From contig JAEWXF010000014.1 of assembly GCA_023396065.1 (NCBI GenBank), positions 1-64,000 on the forward strand: a stretch of 64,000 nt of DNA, read 5' to 3'. The position numbers and the translations under genes are program-made. The DNA is from Methanobacteriota archaeon. Its GTDB lineage: Archaea; Halobacteriota; Methanomicrobia; Methanomicrobiales; Methanocorpusculaceae. The notes under the pieces were generated by a model that was not told the origin of the DNA, ran no database searches, and saw only the letters and a program-made list of their open reading frames with translations. Position 1 is the first letter of the stretch. Each line of letters opens with the position of its first letter. Positions 56,560-64,000 of this stretch are shown here, piece after piece.

Positions 56560-59169
56560 TTAGTTGCGGCGGAGGACGAGGAGTGCGACTGCACCAAGGC
56601 CTGCGAGTGCAATGAATGCACCAAAGCCTGGGGTCTTCGGGGCGTCAGTCGGTACTGCCGTGGTTGCGGTAGTAGTCGGCTGGCCGGTGACGGTTGCGGT
56701 CGGGGTTACGGTCGGGTTGACCTTTTCAACGATGTTGAAGTTGGCCGTGGTGGATACATCGGTCTCAATACCATTTGCTTTGATGGTGTACTCATCAAGC
56801 TTGAAGTTGGTAGTATCGACGTCAATAGACCATGCATTGTCAGTTCCATTACCTGCAACAACCTTGGTGGTCTGCGAGAAACCGGAGGTTTGAGAGGTGG
56901 AGGTCTTGTCAATGGCGTTGAAGGAGGAGGAGACAACTTCGATCAGAATCTGGTCATCAACTGCGAGGTTGGTGGTACCGGTGATGGTGAAGGAAGTTCC
57001 TACTGCCTGATCTCCCGGATTGTTGATCTTAATCCACGGCTCAGCGACACTGAACGTCAGCTTGGTGTAGATATCATCAATGTTCGGAGAGTCAATCATC
57101 TTGGTGAGTGCATCTGCTGCATTGGAACCCTGGAGTTTCTGATTACCCTCTACAATGAAGGATTCCTGGATTGTGTTTGCAATAGTATAACGAACACCAT
57201 TAATTACGGTCTCTGCAGTTGCTCTGGTTGTATCCTGCGGGATTGCAAGAGTCTTCACATTTGCATTACCAACGCCTGCTGCAACAATGTCTGCTACACT
57301 CTGGTAGTAGTTACCATCATTACCAAGATGCCACTCGTAGACATCGATCTGGTTGTTGTACATCGGGTGTTCAATAACGACGAAGTACTGGTTCGAGGAC
57401 CACTCAGATCCGATTTCGAGTTTCTTCTCGTAGGATCCATCATCCTCAACAGAGATGGTTTCCTTCACGTATTTGTTCGGACCGAAGATGTAGAGCTGGA
57501 GTGTGCTCGGGTCACCCTCAGCAGTTCCACGGATGTAGATCTTGTCGCCCTTTGCAACGGTGGTTCCGGATGGAACTGCGGAAAGGAACGGCTGTTTCAG
57601 GTTAACAGAAACAGTTGCATATTCTGCATCGGAGAGTTTCACTGCTATCGGAGCATTTACGTTCGGCAGAGGGTTCGAAGACTTTCCGTTGGTAAGTTTG
57701 CTGGTTGCATAGATAGTATATGCACCGGTATCAAGCCCACATCCAGCGGTATTCCACTTGTGTTCCCATGTGTTGTCGGTCTTTACAGAAACGTCTGCCT
57801 GTACACGGTAACCGTTACCAATATCGCCTCTTACATATGCATTCATGTAGTGAGCCGGGAGTGAGAGTAACTGCTCACCATCTGCGATGAGGTTCGGACC
57901 AGTGATAAAGAGCCAGATGTTTGCACTGTCGGTATTGGTTCCGGTCAGTTTAATCTCTTCACCGATATAGTAGGAACGATCACCGGATGCAGTGATGGTT
58001 ACAGCTCCTTTCTCGACTTTGACCTTTACCTTGTCATTGTCATTTCCTTCTTCGTAGGGAATGTCATAAGCTCCGGCGGTCTTTGAAAGGCTGGTTACCT
58101 TGACGGTGTAGGTCCTGTCTTCGGTGTTTGCATCAGTGTTGTACTGAACGGTACGCTTACCGGATGCATCTGCACTGAAGTATGCCCATGTGGCTGCATT
58201 GTCCTGATCAGTAATACCAACCGGAACAACTGCCCACTCAGGATGAAGTACATCTGTCTTTGACTTCATGCCGCTCTGGGCTTCCTGCAGTACCGGAACG
58301 TTTGCTTCACCGGTTCTTTCCAGATACACGAAGTAGATATCATTTGCAACGCCCTGAAGAGTTACGGTAAACGGATTGCTCCGAACAACGGAGTCTTTGT
58401 TCGCTGTCAGGGTCAGAGTTGTACTCTGAACAGTGAAGGAGACTGCATTGGATTTCGGTGCGTAGTCGTTGAATCCAGCTGGAGTCACGAATTCTGCAAC
58501 TGCAACATAGACACCAGCAACTGCATTCTGACCTGCCTGAACATCTCCATTACCACCATTTGATGGAATTACTGTGAATTTGTCTGCATTCACATTAAAT
58601 CCATTATAGTTACCTTGGGTTATTGCCTCAGATCCAAACATGGTGGTTTTACCGCCAGCCGGAGTGGTAAAGACAATCTTTGCAGTTGGCAGGAAGTCGC
58701 CCGGAGTGCCATATGAAGTACCTACTTTCGGAGCCTCAAGAACGAACTTAATCGGCGTTATCTTGGTGATGGTCTTTCCGTCGATAGAATCAGTAGAGCC
58801 TCCGCCAAGTTCCCCTCTCAGAGTAAGTGTCGGGTTCCAGATGTAAATGGTAAATGTACCGTCGGGCTGTCCCGTGGCGGGATCAACTTTCTGATAGGTA
58901 CCGGTCTGTGATGTACTAATACCAATGGAAAGATCTGCCTGTGCACGGGCATCGAGCTTAAACGAATTCTTCAGAGTCTGGGCACCCGCAGTTCCGCCTT
59001 CGAATAAACCGAAGGTGGCATCTGCTTGACCAGTTACTGTGATCTTGTCGTAGATGAATGCGTTCTGGCCCGTTGCCGTAATTGTCGTTGCAGATGCTGC
59101 TCCAACAAAGAGCGCCGCGACGAGGAATACTGCAAAGGCGAATGCAATCGTCTTAGTTGTGTTTTTCAA
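56560..59169 (-). CDS. Major S-layer protein with PGF-type C-terminal anchor
   Basis: 869 residues. TTG 59169 is chosen as start: AGGAGG lies 8 bases upstream, and the frame then begins with a clean signal peptide (KNTTKTIAFAFAVFLVAALF, then VGAASA). No ATG precedes it with a binding site. The N-terminal module ATGQNAFIYDKITVTGQADA is of DUF3821 type, repeated Ig-like beta domains follow (for example VKVEKGAVTITASGDRSYYI and WIKINNPGDQAVGTSFTI). The end is a Thr/Pro linker, PGFGAF and a short hydrophobic helix with RRN, i.e. the archaeosortase-recognised PGF-CTERM arrangement. Several NxS/T sequons suggest N-glycosylation. Probably the abundant cell-wall protein. Confidence 0.85.
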   Translation of the reverse strand: MKNTTKTIAFAFAVFLVAALFVGAASATTITATGQNAFIYDKITVTGQADATFGLFEGGTAGAQTLKNSFKLDARAQADLSIGISTSQTGTYQKVDPATGQPDGTFTIYIWNPTLTLRGELGGGSTDSIDGKTITKITPIKFVLEAPKVGTSYGTPGDFLPTAKIVFTTPAGGKTTMFGSEAITQGNYNGFNVNADKFTVIPSNGGNGDVQAGQNAVAGVYVAVAEFVTPAGFNDYAPKSNAVSFTVQSTTLTLTANKDSVVRSNPFTVTLQGVANDIYFVYLERTGEANVPVLQEAQSGMKSKTDVLHPEWAVVPVGITDQDNAATWAYFSADASGKRTVQYNTDANTEDRTYTVKVTSLSKTAGAYDIPYEEGNDNDKVKVKVEKGAVTITASGDRSYYIGEEIKLTGTNTDSANIWLFITGPNLIADGEQLLSLPAHYMNAYVRGDIGNGYRVQADVSVKTDNTWEHKWNTAGCGLDTGAYTIYATSKLTNGKSSNPLPNVNAPIAVKLSDAEYATVSVNLKQPFLSAVPSGTTVAKGDKIYIRGTAEGDPSTLQLYIFGPNKYVKETISVEDDGSYEKKLEIGSEWSSNQYFVVIEHPMYNNQIDVYEWHLGNDGNYYQSVADIVAAGVGNANVKTLAIPQDTTRATAETVINGVRYTIANTIQESFIVEGNQKLQGSNAADALTKMIDSPNIDDIYTKLTFSVAEPWIKINNPGDQAVGTSFTITGTTNLAVDDQILIEVVSSSFNAIDKTSTSQTSGFSQTTKVVAGNGTDNAWSIDVDTTNFKLDEYTIKANGIETDVSTTANFNIVEKVNPTVTPTATVTGQPTTTATTAVPTDAPKTPGFGAFIALAGLGAVALLVLRRN

Positions 59170-59518
59170 GTCAATTCCTCCTAAATTAGGATTTAGTCGA
59201 AAATAAAAAATCACACAAAAACAAAACAACACCACAAAATCACTGAAAAAATTTCCCGGAAAAACACCGCATCAAGAAAATTCCATTGAATCCTTACTTT
59301 CGGACCATCCGAAAACTCGCCAAAAATTCCCTCATCCAAAATTCAGCAATCAACGAAGTCAGAGCAGAGAGGTAACACAAATATACAAAAAGAAGCGAGT
59401 GAAATAACACAAAACAAAAACACCCAGATTGAATCCTTCAAAAATACAAGGATTCAGGACCATAAAACACCAGGCCCCCACCATAACAATTAACCCCCTC
59501 CCCTCCAATATTCTAATA
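59170..59518. other. Intergenic region upstream of the S-layer gene
   Basis: 349 bases without a credible gene. The part next to the S-layer gene is strongly A/C-rich on the plus strand (T/G-rich on the coding strand) and should contain its promoter and leader. I cannot pick out one convincing TATA box, although TTTTTTATTTTCG (complement near 59194-59207) is a possibility. The far end supplies the promoter of the plus-strand ADP-ribosylglycohydrolase gene. Confidence 0.4.
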
Positions 59519-60508
59519 ATGCTGAACAAATACAAAGGATGTCTTCTCGGAGCAGTACTGGGTGACGCCCTCGGCATGCCGGGAGAAACAACCACCAGTA
59601 GATTCATTGGCCTCTCACTCGGATTCAAACGTGCCTACAAAGGCCACCCCAACCACGACCTCCTCCCCGGCCAATACACCGACGACTCCCAACTCATCCT
59701 CATGGCAGCACGCCTGCTCGCCGACGACTCCTGGACCCCGGAAGACTACGCAAAGGAACTCCTGCGCACCTACAACCTCAACAAATTCCGCTACCCCGAC
59801 GGCACCCTCTACGCCGCATGCCGGCGCATGAAAAAAACCGACGACCTCATCGGCTCCGGCGTCTACTCAGACAGCTCCGGCTGCATCGCCCTCGCCATCC
59901 CCTTTGCCCTCGCCTACAAAGACCGCAAAGCCATGGCTCCCAAACTCCTTGAAGCATGCAGCCTCACCCACACCCACCCGGGAGCCTACGCCGCCACCCT
60001 GGGAACTGCCCTCATGCTCAACATCCTCATCGAATCCGGCAGCATCCACAAAGCCTACGACGCCCTCATCACCGCCGCTCAAAACATGGACCCTGACCTC
60101 GCCACCAGACTCAACAACGCCTTCCGTCTTGAGCAAACCGGACTCACAACCGAAGACGCAACCGCAGCACTCGGCAACTCATCCTCCGTCTACCACACCC
60201 TCCCCCTCGCCATATTCCTCTGCAAACGCTACGACGCACCCGACCAGCTCCTCGCCTACGCCGCAGCAGTCGGTGGAAACTCCGACACCATCTCCCTCCT
60301 CTGCGGCGCATTTGCCGGAGCACGCTATGGAATATCCTCCCTCCCCGCAGACCTCATCAGTCAGCTTGAGCGCAAAAACGAATTCGAAATCCTCGCAGAA
60401 AAACTCATCAGCCCAAAAAAGCCGGAACCCGACCCAACAGAAAAACCAACCGAAAATCTTCAGGAAACCCCGGATCAAACAACCCCGGAAAAACCCGAAA
60501 CACCCTAA
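59519..60508 (+). CDS. ADP-ribosylglycohydrolase family protein
   Basis: 329 residues from ATG 59519 (MLNKYKGCLLGAVLGDALGM). The family removes ADP-ribose from proteins or small molecules using two Mg ions. Seen here: GAVLGDALGMPGE, GQYTDDSQLIL (metal-site TDD, with Ser after it where Thr is common), SLTHTHPGAYAAT, and AVGGNSDTISLLCGAFAGA. The last replaces the usual GGDxDT; the first metal-binding Asp is Asn. The final 35 residues are a Pro/Glu/Thr tail not typical of the family. A long out-of-frame open stretch lies over it because of C-rich codons. Just upstream of argC, 66 bases apart. Confidence 0.85.
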   Translation: MLNKYKGCLLGAVLGDALGMPGETTTSRFIGLSLGFKRAYKGHPNHDLLPGQYTDDSQLILMAARLLADDSWTPEDYAKELLRTYNLNKFRYPDGTLYAACRRMKKTDDLIGSGVYSDSSGCIALAIPFALAYKDRKAMAPKLLEACSLTHTHPGAYAATLGTALMLNILIESGSIHKAYDALITAAQNMDPDLATRLNNAFRLEQTGLTTEDATAALGNSSSVYHTLPLAIFLCKRYDAPDQLLAYAAAVGGNSDTISLLCGAFAGARYGISSLPADLISQLERKNEFEILAEKLISPKKPEPDPTEKPTENLQETPDQTTPEKPETP

Positions 60509-60574
60509 CCAACTCACCTCATTTTTCCTGCACGATAACAGCCTTTAATCTCTGCAACACCACATAACTTATAC

Positions 60575-61567
60575 ATGGATATCGCGATCGTTGGCGCATC
60601 AGGATATGCCGGAGGAGACCTCATCAGACTCCTCCTGACTCACACTCAGTCAAACATAGTCTGCGCCACTTCCCGTAAACTCGCAGGCACGCCCGTAACA
60701 AAAGACCACATCCACCTCAAAAACCTCATCGACCTCGACTACACCAACCCAACTGTAGACGAAATCGACGCAGACTTCGCATTTCTCGCAGTCCCGCACA
60801 CCGCAGCAATGCAGTATGCCGGCAGACTCCGGGAACGCGGCATCAAAACCGTCGACCTCAGCGCTGACTACCGCCTCCCGCAGGACATCTACGAAAAAAC
60901 CTACGGCGTCAAACACACCGCCTACTTCAAAGCCCCCTACGGCATCCCCGAACTTCACCGGGACACCATCAAAGGAACAGACTTCGTCGCAAACCCCGGA
61001 TGCTTCCCCACAGGAGCCACCCTTGCTGCAGCCCCCGTCGCCGACCTCGCCGCAACAATCATCTACGACTCAAAAAGCGGTGTCTCCGGCGCAGGTGACT
61101 CCGTATCCGCAACCACCCACTACCCCAACGTAGACGAAAACATATCACCCTACAAAATCACCGCCCACCGTCACCTCCCGGAAATGAAACAGGAAGCAGC
61201 ATACCTGGGTTCCAAAGCCCACATCTACTTCACCCCTCACCTTCTCCCGGCAATCAGAGGAATCATCACCACAGCCCACATACTCTTCAACAAACCAGTA
61301 ACCGAAGACGAAGTCCGGAAACGCTACGAAAACTTCTACCGGGGAGAACCGTTCGTCCGCCTGCAGACTGCCAAACTCGGCGGCGTCCGCGGCTCAAACT
61401 TCTGTGACATCCAATTCGAACTCGAATCAGACGGAACCCGCCTCGTCGCCGTATCCGCCATCGACAATCTCGTCAAAGGAGCCGCAGGACAGGCAATCCA
61501 GAACATGAACATCATGTGCGGCTTCGCCGAAACCGACGGCCTGAGGATGCCGGGAATGTTTCCCTGA
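60575..61567 (+). CDS. argC: N-acetyl-gamma-glutamyl-phosphate reductase
   Basis: 330 residues. Third step of arginine synthesis: NADPH-dependent reduction of N-acetylglutamyl phosphate. N-terminal IVGASGYAGGDLIRLL, substrate region LSADYRLP, catalytic cysteine in VANPGCFPTGATLA (about residue 147), and SGVSGAGDSVSATTHY. ATG 60575 lies about 29 bases after a TTTAAT element (60543-60548), so the transcript is nearly leaderless. First gene of argC-argJ-argB. Confidence 0.95.
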   Translation: MDIAIVGASGYAGGDLIRLLLTHTQSNIVCATSRKLAGTPVTKDHIHLKNLIDLDYTNPTVDEIDADFAFLAVPHTAAMQYAGRLRERGIKTVDLSADYRLPQDIYEKTYGVKHTAYFKAPYGIPELHRDTIKGTDFVANPGCFPTGATLAAAPVADLAATIIYDSKSGVSGAGDSVSATTHYPNVDENISPYKITAHRHLPEMKQEAAYLGSKAHIYFTPHLLPAIRGIITTAHILFNKPVTEDEVRKRYENFYRGEPFVRLQTAKLGGVRGSNFCDIQFELESDGTRLVAVSAIDNLVKGAAGQAIQNMNIMCGFAETDGLRMPGMFP

Positions 61568-61636
61568 ACAAACGTACAGCCACCATCGCAACAAACAAAA
61601 AAGAACGAAAAGAAATACATACACAGGAGAATCCAC

Positions 61637-62788
61637 ATGCAAAGTATCTGTGCCGTAGAAGGCGTAACCGCCTGGGGCATAAAAGAAGGAAAATATGGCC
61701 TTGCCCTGATAAAAGCCTCCGGAACCGGAGCAGCAGTATTTACTACCAACAAAGTCCGTGCCCCGGTCGTAAACCTCATGGCGGAACGCACCAAACGCGG
61801 GAAACTTGCCGGAGTCATCGTAAACAGCGGATGTGCCAACGCATATACCGGAAAACGCGGATACGACGATGCAAAAACCATGGCATCGATCGGTGCTGCA
61901 GCTCTCGGAATTGAGGTAAAAGAATGCGGAGTCGCCAGCACCGGGGTTATCGGCCGGTATCTTGACCTGGACCTCATAGGCCGTCAGGCAACTGAGGTAT
62001 CCGGAAAACTTGCTCACTCTCCCGAAGCAGAGACCGCTGCTGCAGGAGCAATCATGACCACCGACACCGTCCAGAAACATGCCCTCGTCCAACGTGAAGG
62101 TTTCTCCGTTGCCGGTATCTGCAAAGGTTCCGGAATGATAGCGCCGAACATGGGAACGATGCTCTCCTTTGTGTATACCGATGCGGAAATCTCGGCAGAA
62201 AATCTGCATGATGCACTAAAGACCGCCGTCCGACGCAGTCTCAATCGTGTGGTTGTGGACGGGGATGAAAGTACCAACGACTCCTTGTTCTGTACGGCAA
62301 CCGGTGAAGCCGGAAAAGTACCGAAAAAGGAGTTTGCCGCGGCTTTAGAAGAGTGCTGCATCTCTCTTGCAAAACAGATTGCAGCTGACGGTGAAGGAGC
62401 AACAAAAATGCTGGAGGTCCGGGTCAAAGGGGCACGCCGGGAAAAAGATGCAGAAAAGATCGCCCGGGCAGTGATCACTTCACCACTGGTAAAAAGTGCT
62501 GTCTATGGAGAAGACCCGAATTGGGGCAGAGTTGTCTGTGCTGCCGGATACTCCGGAGTCTCCTTTGACATCGATGAACTTTCACTCTCCATCGGAGAAA
62601 ATGAGGCAGAGACCGAACTGGTCCACAAAGGAGAAATTACCGCTGATCTGACAAAAGCAAAAGCTGCGATGGCCGGGAACCATGTGGTGTTTACCATCCG
62701 GCTGGAGTCCGGCAAAAAGGAAGCAGTCGCATGGGGTTGTGATCTGACAGAAAAATATGTGGAAATCAACGGGAAGTATACAACATGA
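61637..62788 (+). CDS. argJ: Glutamate N-acetyltransferase / amino-acid acetyltransferase
   Basis: 383 residues. Transfers acetyl from N-acetylornithine to glutamate (and in bifunctional forms makes N-acetylglutamate). The autocleavage site is intact: KGSGMIAPNMGTMLSF with the nucleophilic Thr (about residue 180). GEDPNWGRVVCAAGYSG near the C-terminus is also diagnostic. CACAGGAGAATCC gives the ribosome binding site. Its stop overlaps argB by four bases (ATGA). Confidence 0.95.
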   Translation: MQSICAVEGVTAWGIKEGKYGLALIKASGTGAAVFTTNKVRAPVVNLMAERTKRGKLAGVIVNSGCANAYTGKRGYDDAKTMASIGAAALGIEVKECGVASTGVIGRYLDLDLIGRQATEVSGKLAHSPEAETAAAGAIMTTDTVQKHALVQREGFSVAGICKGSGMIAPNMGTMLSFVYTDAEISAENLHDALKTAVRRSLNRVVVDGDESTNDSLFCTATGEAGKVPKKEFAAALEECCISLAKQIAADGEGATKMLEVRVKGARREKDAEKIARAVITSPLVKSAVYGEDPNWGRVVCAAGYSGVSFDIDELSLSIGENEAETELVHKGEITADLTKAKAAMAGNHVVFTIRLESGKKEAVAWGCDLTEKYVEINGKYTT

Positions 62789-63669
62789 ACCGGGAAAGTG
62801 TGTTAATGGAGGCGCTTCCGTATATCCGGAAGTTCCACGGAAAGACAATTGTGATCAAGCTCGGCGGCCACGCCATGGTGGATGCCCGCATCATGAACAC
62901 GGTGATTGAGGATGCCGTACTTCTGCATTATGTGGGCATGCGTGTTGTGCTGGTTCACGGCGGCGGTCCGGAGATTACCCAGAAGATGCAGGCCCTTGGG
63001 AAGGAACCGAAGTTTGTCGGCGGTCTCCGGGTCACGGATGCAGAGACGCTGGAGATTGCACAGATGGTGCTTGCCGGAAAGATCAGTAATGCCATTGTCA
63101 GTCTGATTGCCAAGAACGGGGCTCACGGAGTGGGTGTCTCCGGCAATGACGGTGGACTGGTTATCGCGGAGAAGATGCCGATGAAGAAAATCATGATCGG
63201 TGATCATGAGGAGGAAGTGGATCTCGGGTTTGTCGGTGAGATTCGTGAGATCAACTCGAAGCTTCTGGAGACACTGCTGGACGCCGGATATATCCCGGTT
63301 GTTTCTCCGCTGGCAATTGACCGGAAAGGGAATGATTTGAACATCAATGCCGATACCATGGCGGGAGAGATTGCTGTTGCACTGAAGGCGTTTAAGCTGA
63401 TTTCACTGACGGACGTGGACGGAGTGATGGATAAAGACCGGACGACGGTGTTCCACCGGCTGACCCTGAAGAATGTGGATGCCCTGATGGCTGACGGTAC
63501 GATCTCCGGCGGGATGATCCCCAAGCTGGAGGCGAGTGTGAATGCCGTCCGCCATGGGGTAGAGGGAGCACATGTGGTCAACGGAAATGCAGAACATAAT
63601 CTGCTTCTGGAACTGTTTACGAATGATGGTGTCGGAACGATGATTACGGCATCGATGATTAGTCTGTAA
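62785..63669 (+). CDS. argB: Acetylglutamate kinase
   Basis: 294 residues. Phosphorylates N-acetylglutamate. KTIVIKLGGHAMVDARIMNT at the start, VLVHGGGPEITQKMQALGKE in the substrate site, NINADTMAGEIAVALKAFKL and LTDVDGVMDK near the end are the kinase motifs. Coupled to argJ. A strong hairpin terminator follows, closing the operon. It uses far more G-ending codons than argC in the same operon. Confidence 0.95.
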   Translation: MNRESVLMEALPYIRKFHGKTIVIKLGGHAMVDARIMNTVIEDAVLLHYVGMRVVLVHGGGPEITQKMQALGKEPKFVGGLRVTDAETLEIAQMVLAGKISNAIVSLIAKNGAHGVGVSGNDGGLVIAEKMPMKKIMIGDHEEEVDLGFVGEIREINSKLLETLLDAGYIPVVSPLAIDRKGNDLNINADTMAGEIAVALKAFKLISLTDVDGVMDKDRTTVFHRLTLKNVDALMADGTISGGMIPKLEASVNAVRHGVEGAHVVNGNAEHNLLLELFTNDGVGTMITASMISL

Positions 63670-63686
63670 CGTTTGGATGAATGTTC

Positions 63687-63720
63687 CCTCACCCGTCAAG
63701 GGTGAGGTGGTATCTTTTTT
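63687..63720 (+). terminator. Terminator of argCJB
   Basis: CCTCACCC (63687-63694), loop GTCAA, GGGTGAGG (63700-63707): a perfect 8-bp GC-rich stem, 17 bases after the argB stop, followed by TATCTTTTTT. Confidence 0.8.
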
Positions 63721-63763
63721 ATCAGTTGTGCGTATGACAAAGTCTCAATCGTATTTTCGGGAT

Positions 63764-64000
63764 TCAAACACACCCCTTCGCCCGCAGTACGAACTCCCGT
63801 GTCAACTCCGGATCACGCCGCCCTCCTCGCTTCACACCCGTATGCACATCCACTGCATACGGACACACCCGTTCAATTGCCGAAACAACATTCTCAGGCG
63901 TCAACCCTCCCGCCAATATCACCGGCACATCCACAGCATCAACAATCCTCGCACTAATACCCCAGTCATGAGGAATCCCCGTACCTCCCAGCCGCTCCTT
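63764..64000 (-). CDS. trpF: Phosphoribosylanthranilate isomerase, C-terminal part
   Basis: 78 codons plus stop (TGA, complement of 63764-63766), running off the window edge. The visible part carries the late TIM-barrel phosphate-binding motifs: LGGTGIPHDWGIS, VPVILAGGLTPENVVSAIE and AVDVHTGVKRGG, the last usually being VDxSSGVE in TrpF. TrpF catalyses the Amadori rearrangement in tryptophan synthesis. Convergent with argB. Confidence 0.85.
   Translation of the reverse strand, partial: KERLGGTGIPHDWGISARIVDAVDVPVILAGGLTPENVVSAIERVCPYAVDVHTGVKRGGRRDPELTREFVLRAKGCV

Noticed and set aside
59562..60548. Ser/Thr/Pro-rich second frames over the ADP-ribosylglycohydrolase gene
   Set aside because: Frame-shifted shadows of a gene with C-ending codons; the glycohydrolase frame has the metal-site motifs.

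Overview
The window comes from a methanogenic archaeon, most likely a Methanomicrobiales member of the Methanocorpusculum type. The complete mtr (methyl-H4MPT:CoM methyltransferase) and mcr (methyl-CoM reductase) operons, mtd and mer, a Tfx-type regulator, archaeal-only ribosomal proteins (L19e, L32e, L21e, S4e), archaeal adenylate and cytidylate kinases and an S-layer protein with a PGF-type C-terminal anchor all point this way. The genus is an inference from overall resemblance.

Layout. 1-1.2 kb: end of a cassette of very small, overlapping genes of unknown role (zinc ribbon, HTH proteins), probably from an integrated element. 1.4-8.2 kb: TerC-like membrane protein, secreted PEGA protein, DUF2115 protein, an RclA-like flavoprotein disulfide oxidoreductase and a copper ATPase, with a structured RNA candidate between the last two. 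8.3-12.6 kb: a two-gene unit of a surface periplasmic-binding-protein-like protein and a large TPR protein. 12.7-23.8 kb: mtrEDCBAF-(A/G fusion)-H downstream of mcrBDCGA, all on the minus strand, with a palindromic promoter in front of mcrB. 24.2-25.2 kb: a secreted DUF3821-like protein. 25.3-30.4 kb: plus-strand information-processing operon (trmY, pus10, rpl21e, rpoF, DUF655, rsmA, hemK2-like, a small metal-binding HMA protein, a hypothetical). 30.4-47.2 kb: minus-strand S10-spc ribosomal protein superoperon from L3 to SecY, then a two-gene insert (Cache-domain lipoprotein plus pilin-like protein), then adkA, an EMC3/YidC-like gene and cmk. 47.25-47.83 kb: about 580 nt with no credible ORF, dense in nested hairpins and preceded by a TATA box on the minus strand, the strongest novel-RNA candidate here. 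47.9-50.6 kb: tfx, mtd and mer. 50.9-64 kb: a divergent FtsZ/tubulin-like protein with a repeat tail, a dCTP deaminase/dUTPase family protein, tRNA-Arg(TCG), a secreted repeat protein, AMP phosphorylase, the S-layer protein, an ADP-ribosylglycohydrolase, argC-argJ-argB and the end of trpF.

How the parts fit. Mtd, Mer, Mtr and Mcr supply four consecutive steps of CO2 reduction to methane, from methenyl-H4MPT to CH4, and they sit around the translation machinery operon, so this is a highly expressed core segment of the chromosome. Archaeal promoter elements are readable in several places. Some genes look leaderless or nearly so (the PEGA protein, trmY, argC), while mcr, probably mtr and the ribosomal superoperon appear to have long 5' leaders. 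The ends of the window and the 1-8 kb stretch carry accessory functions (metal and oxidative stress, surface proteins, mobile-element remains).
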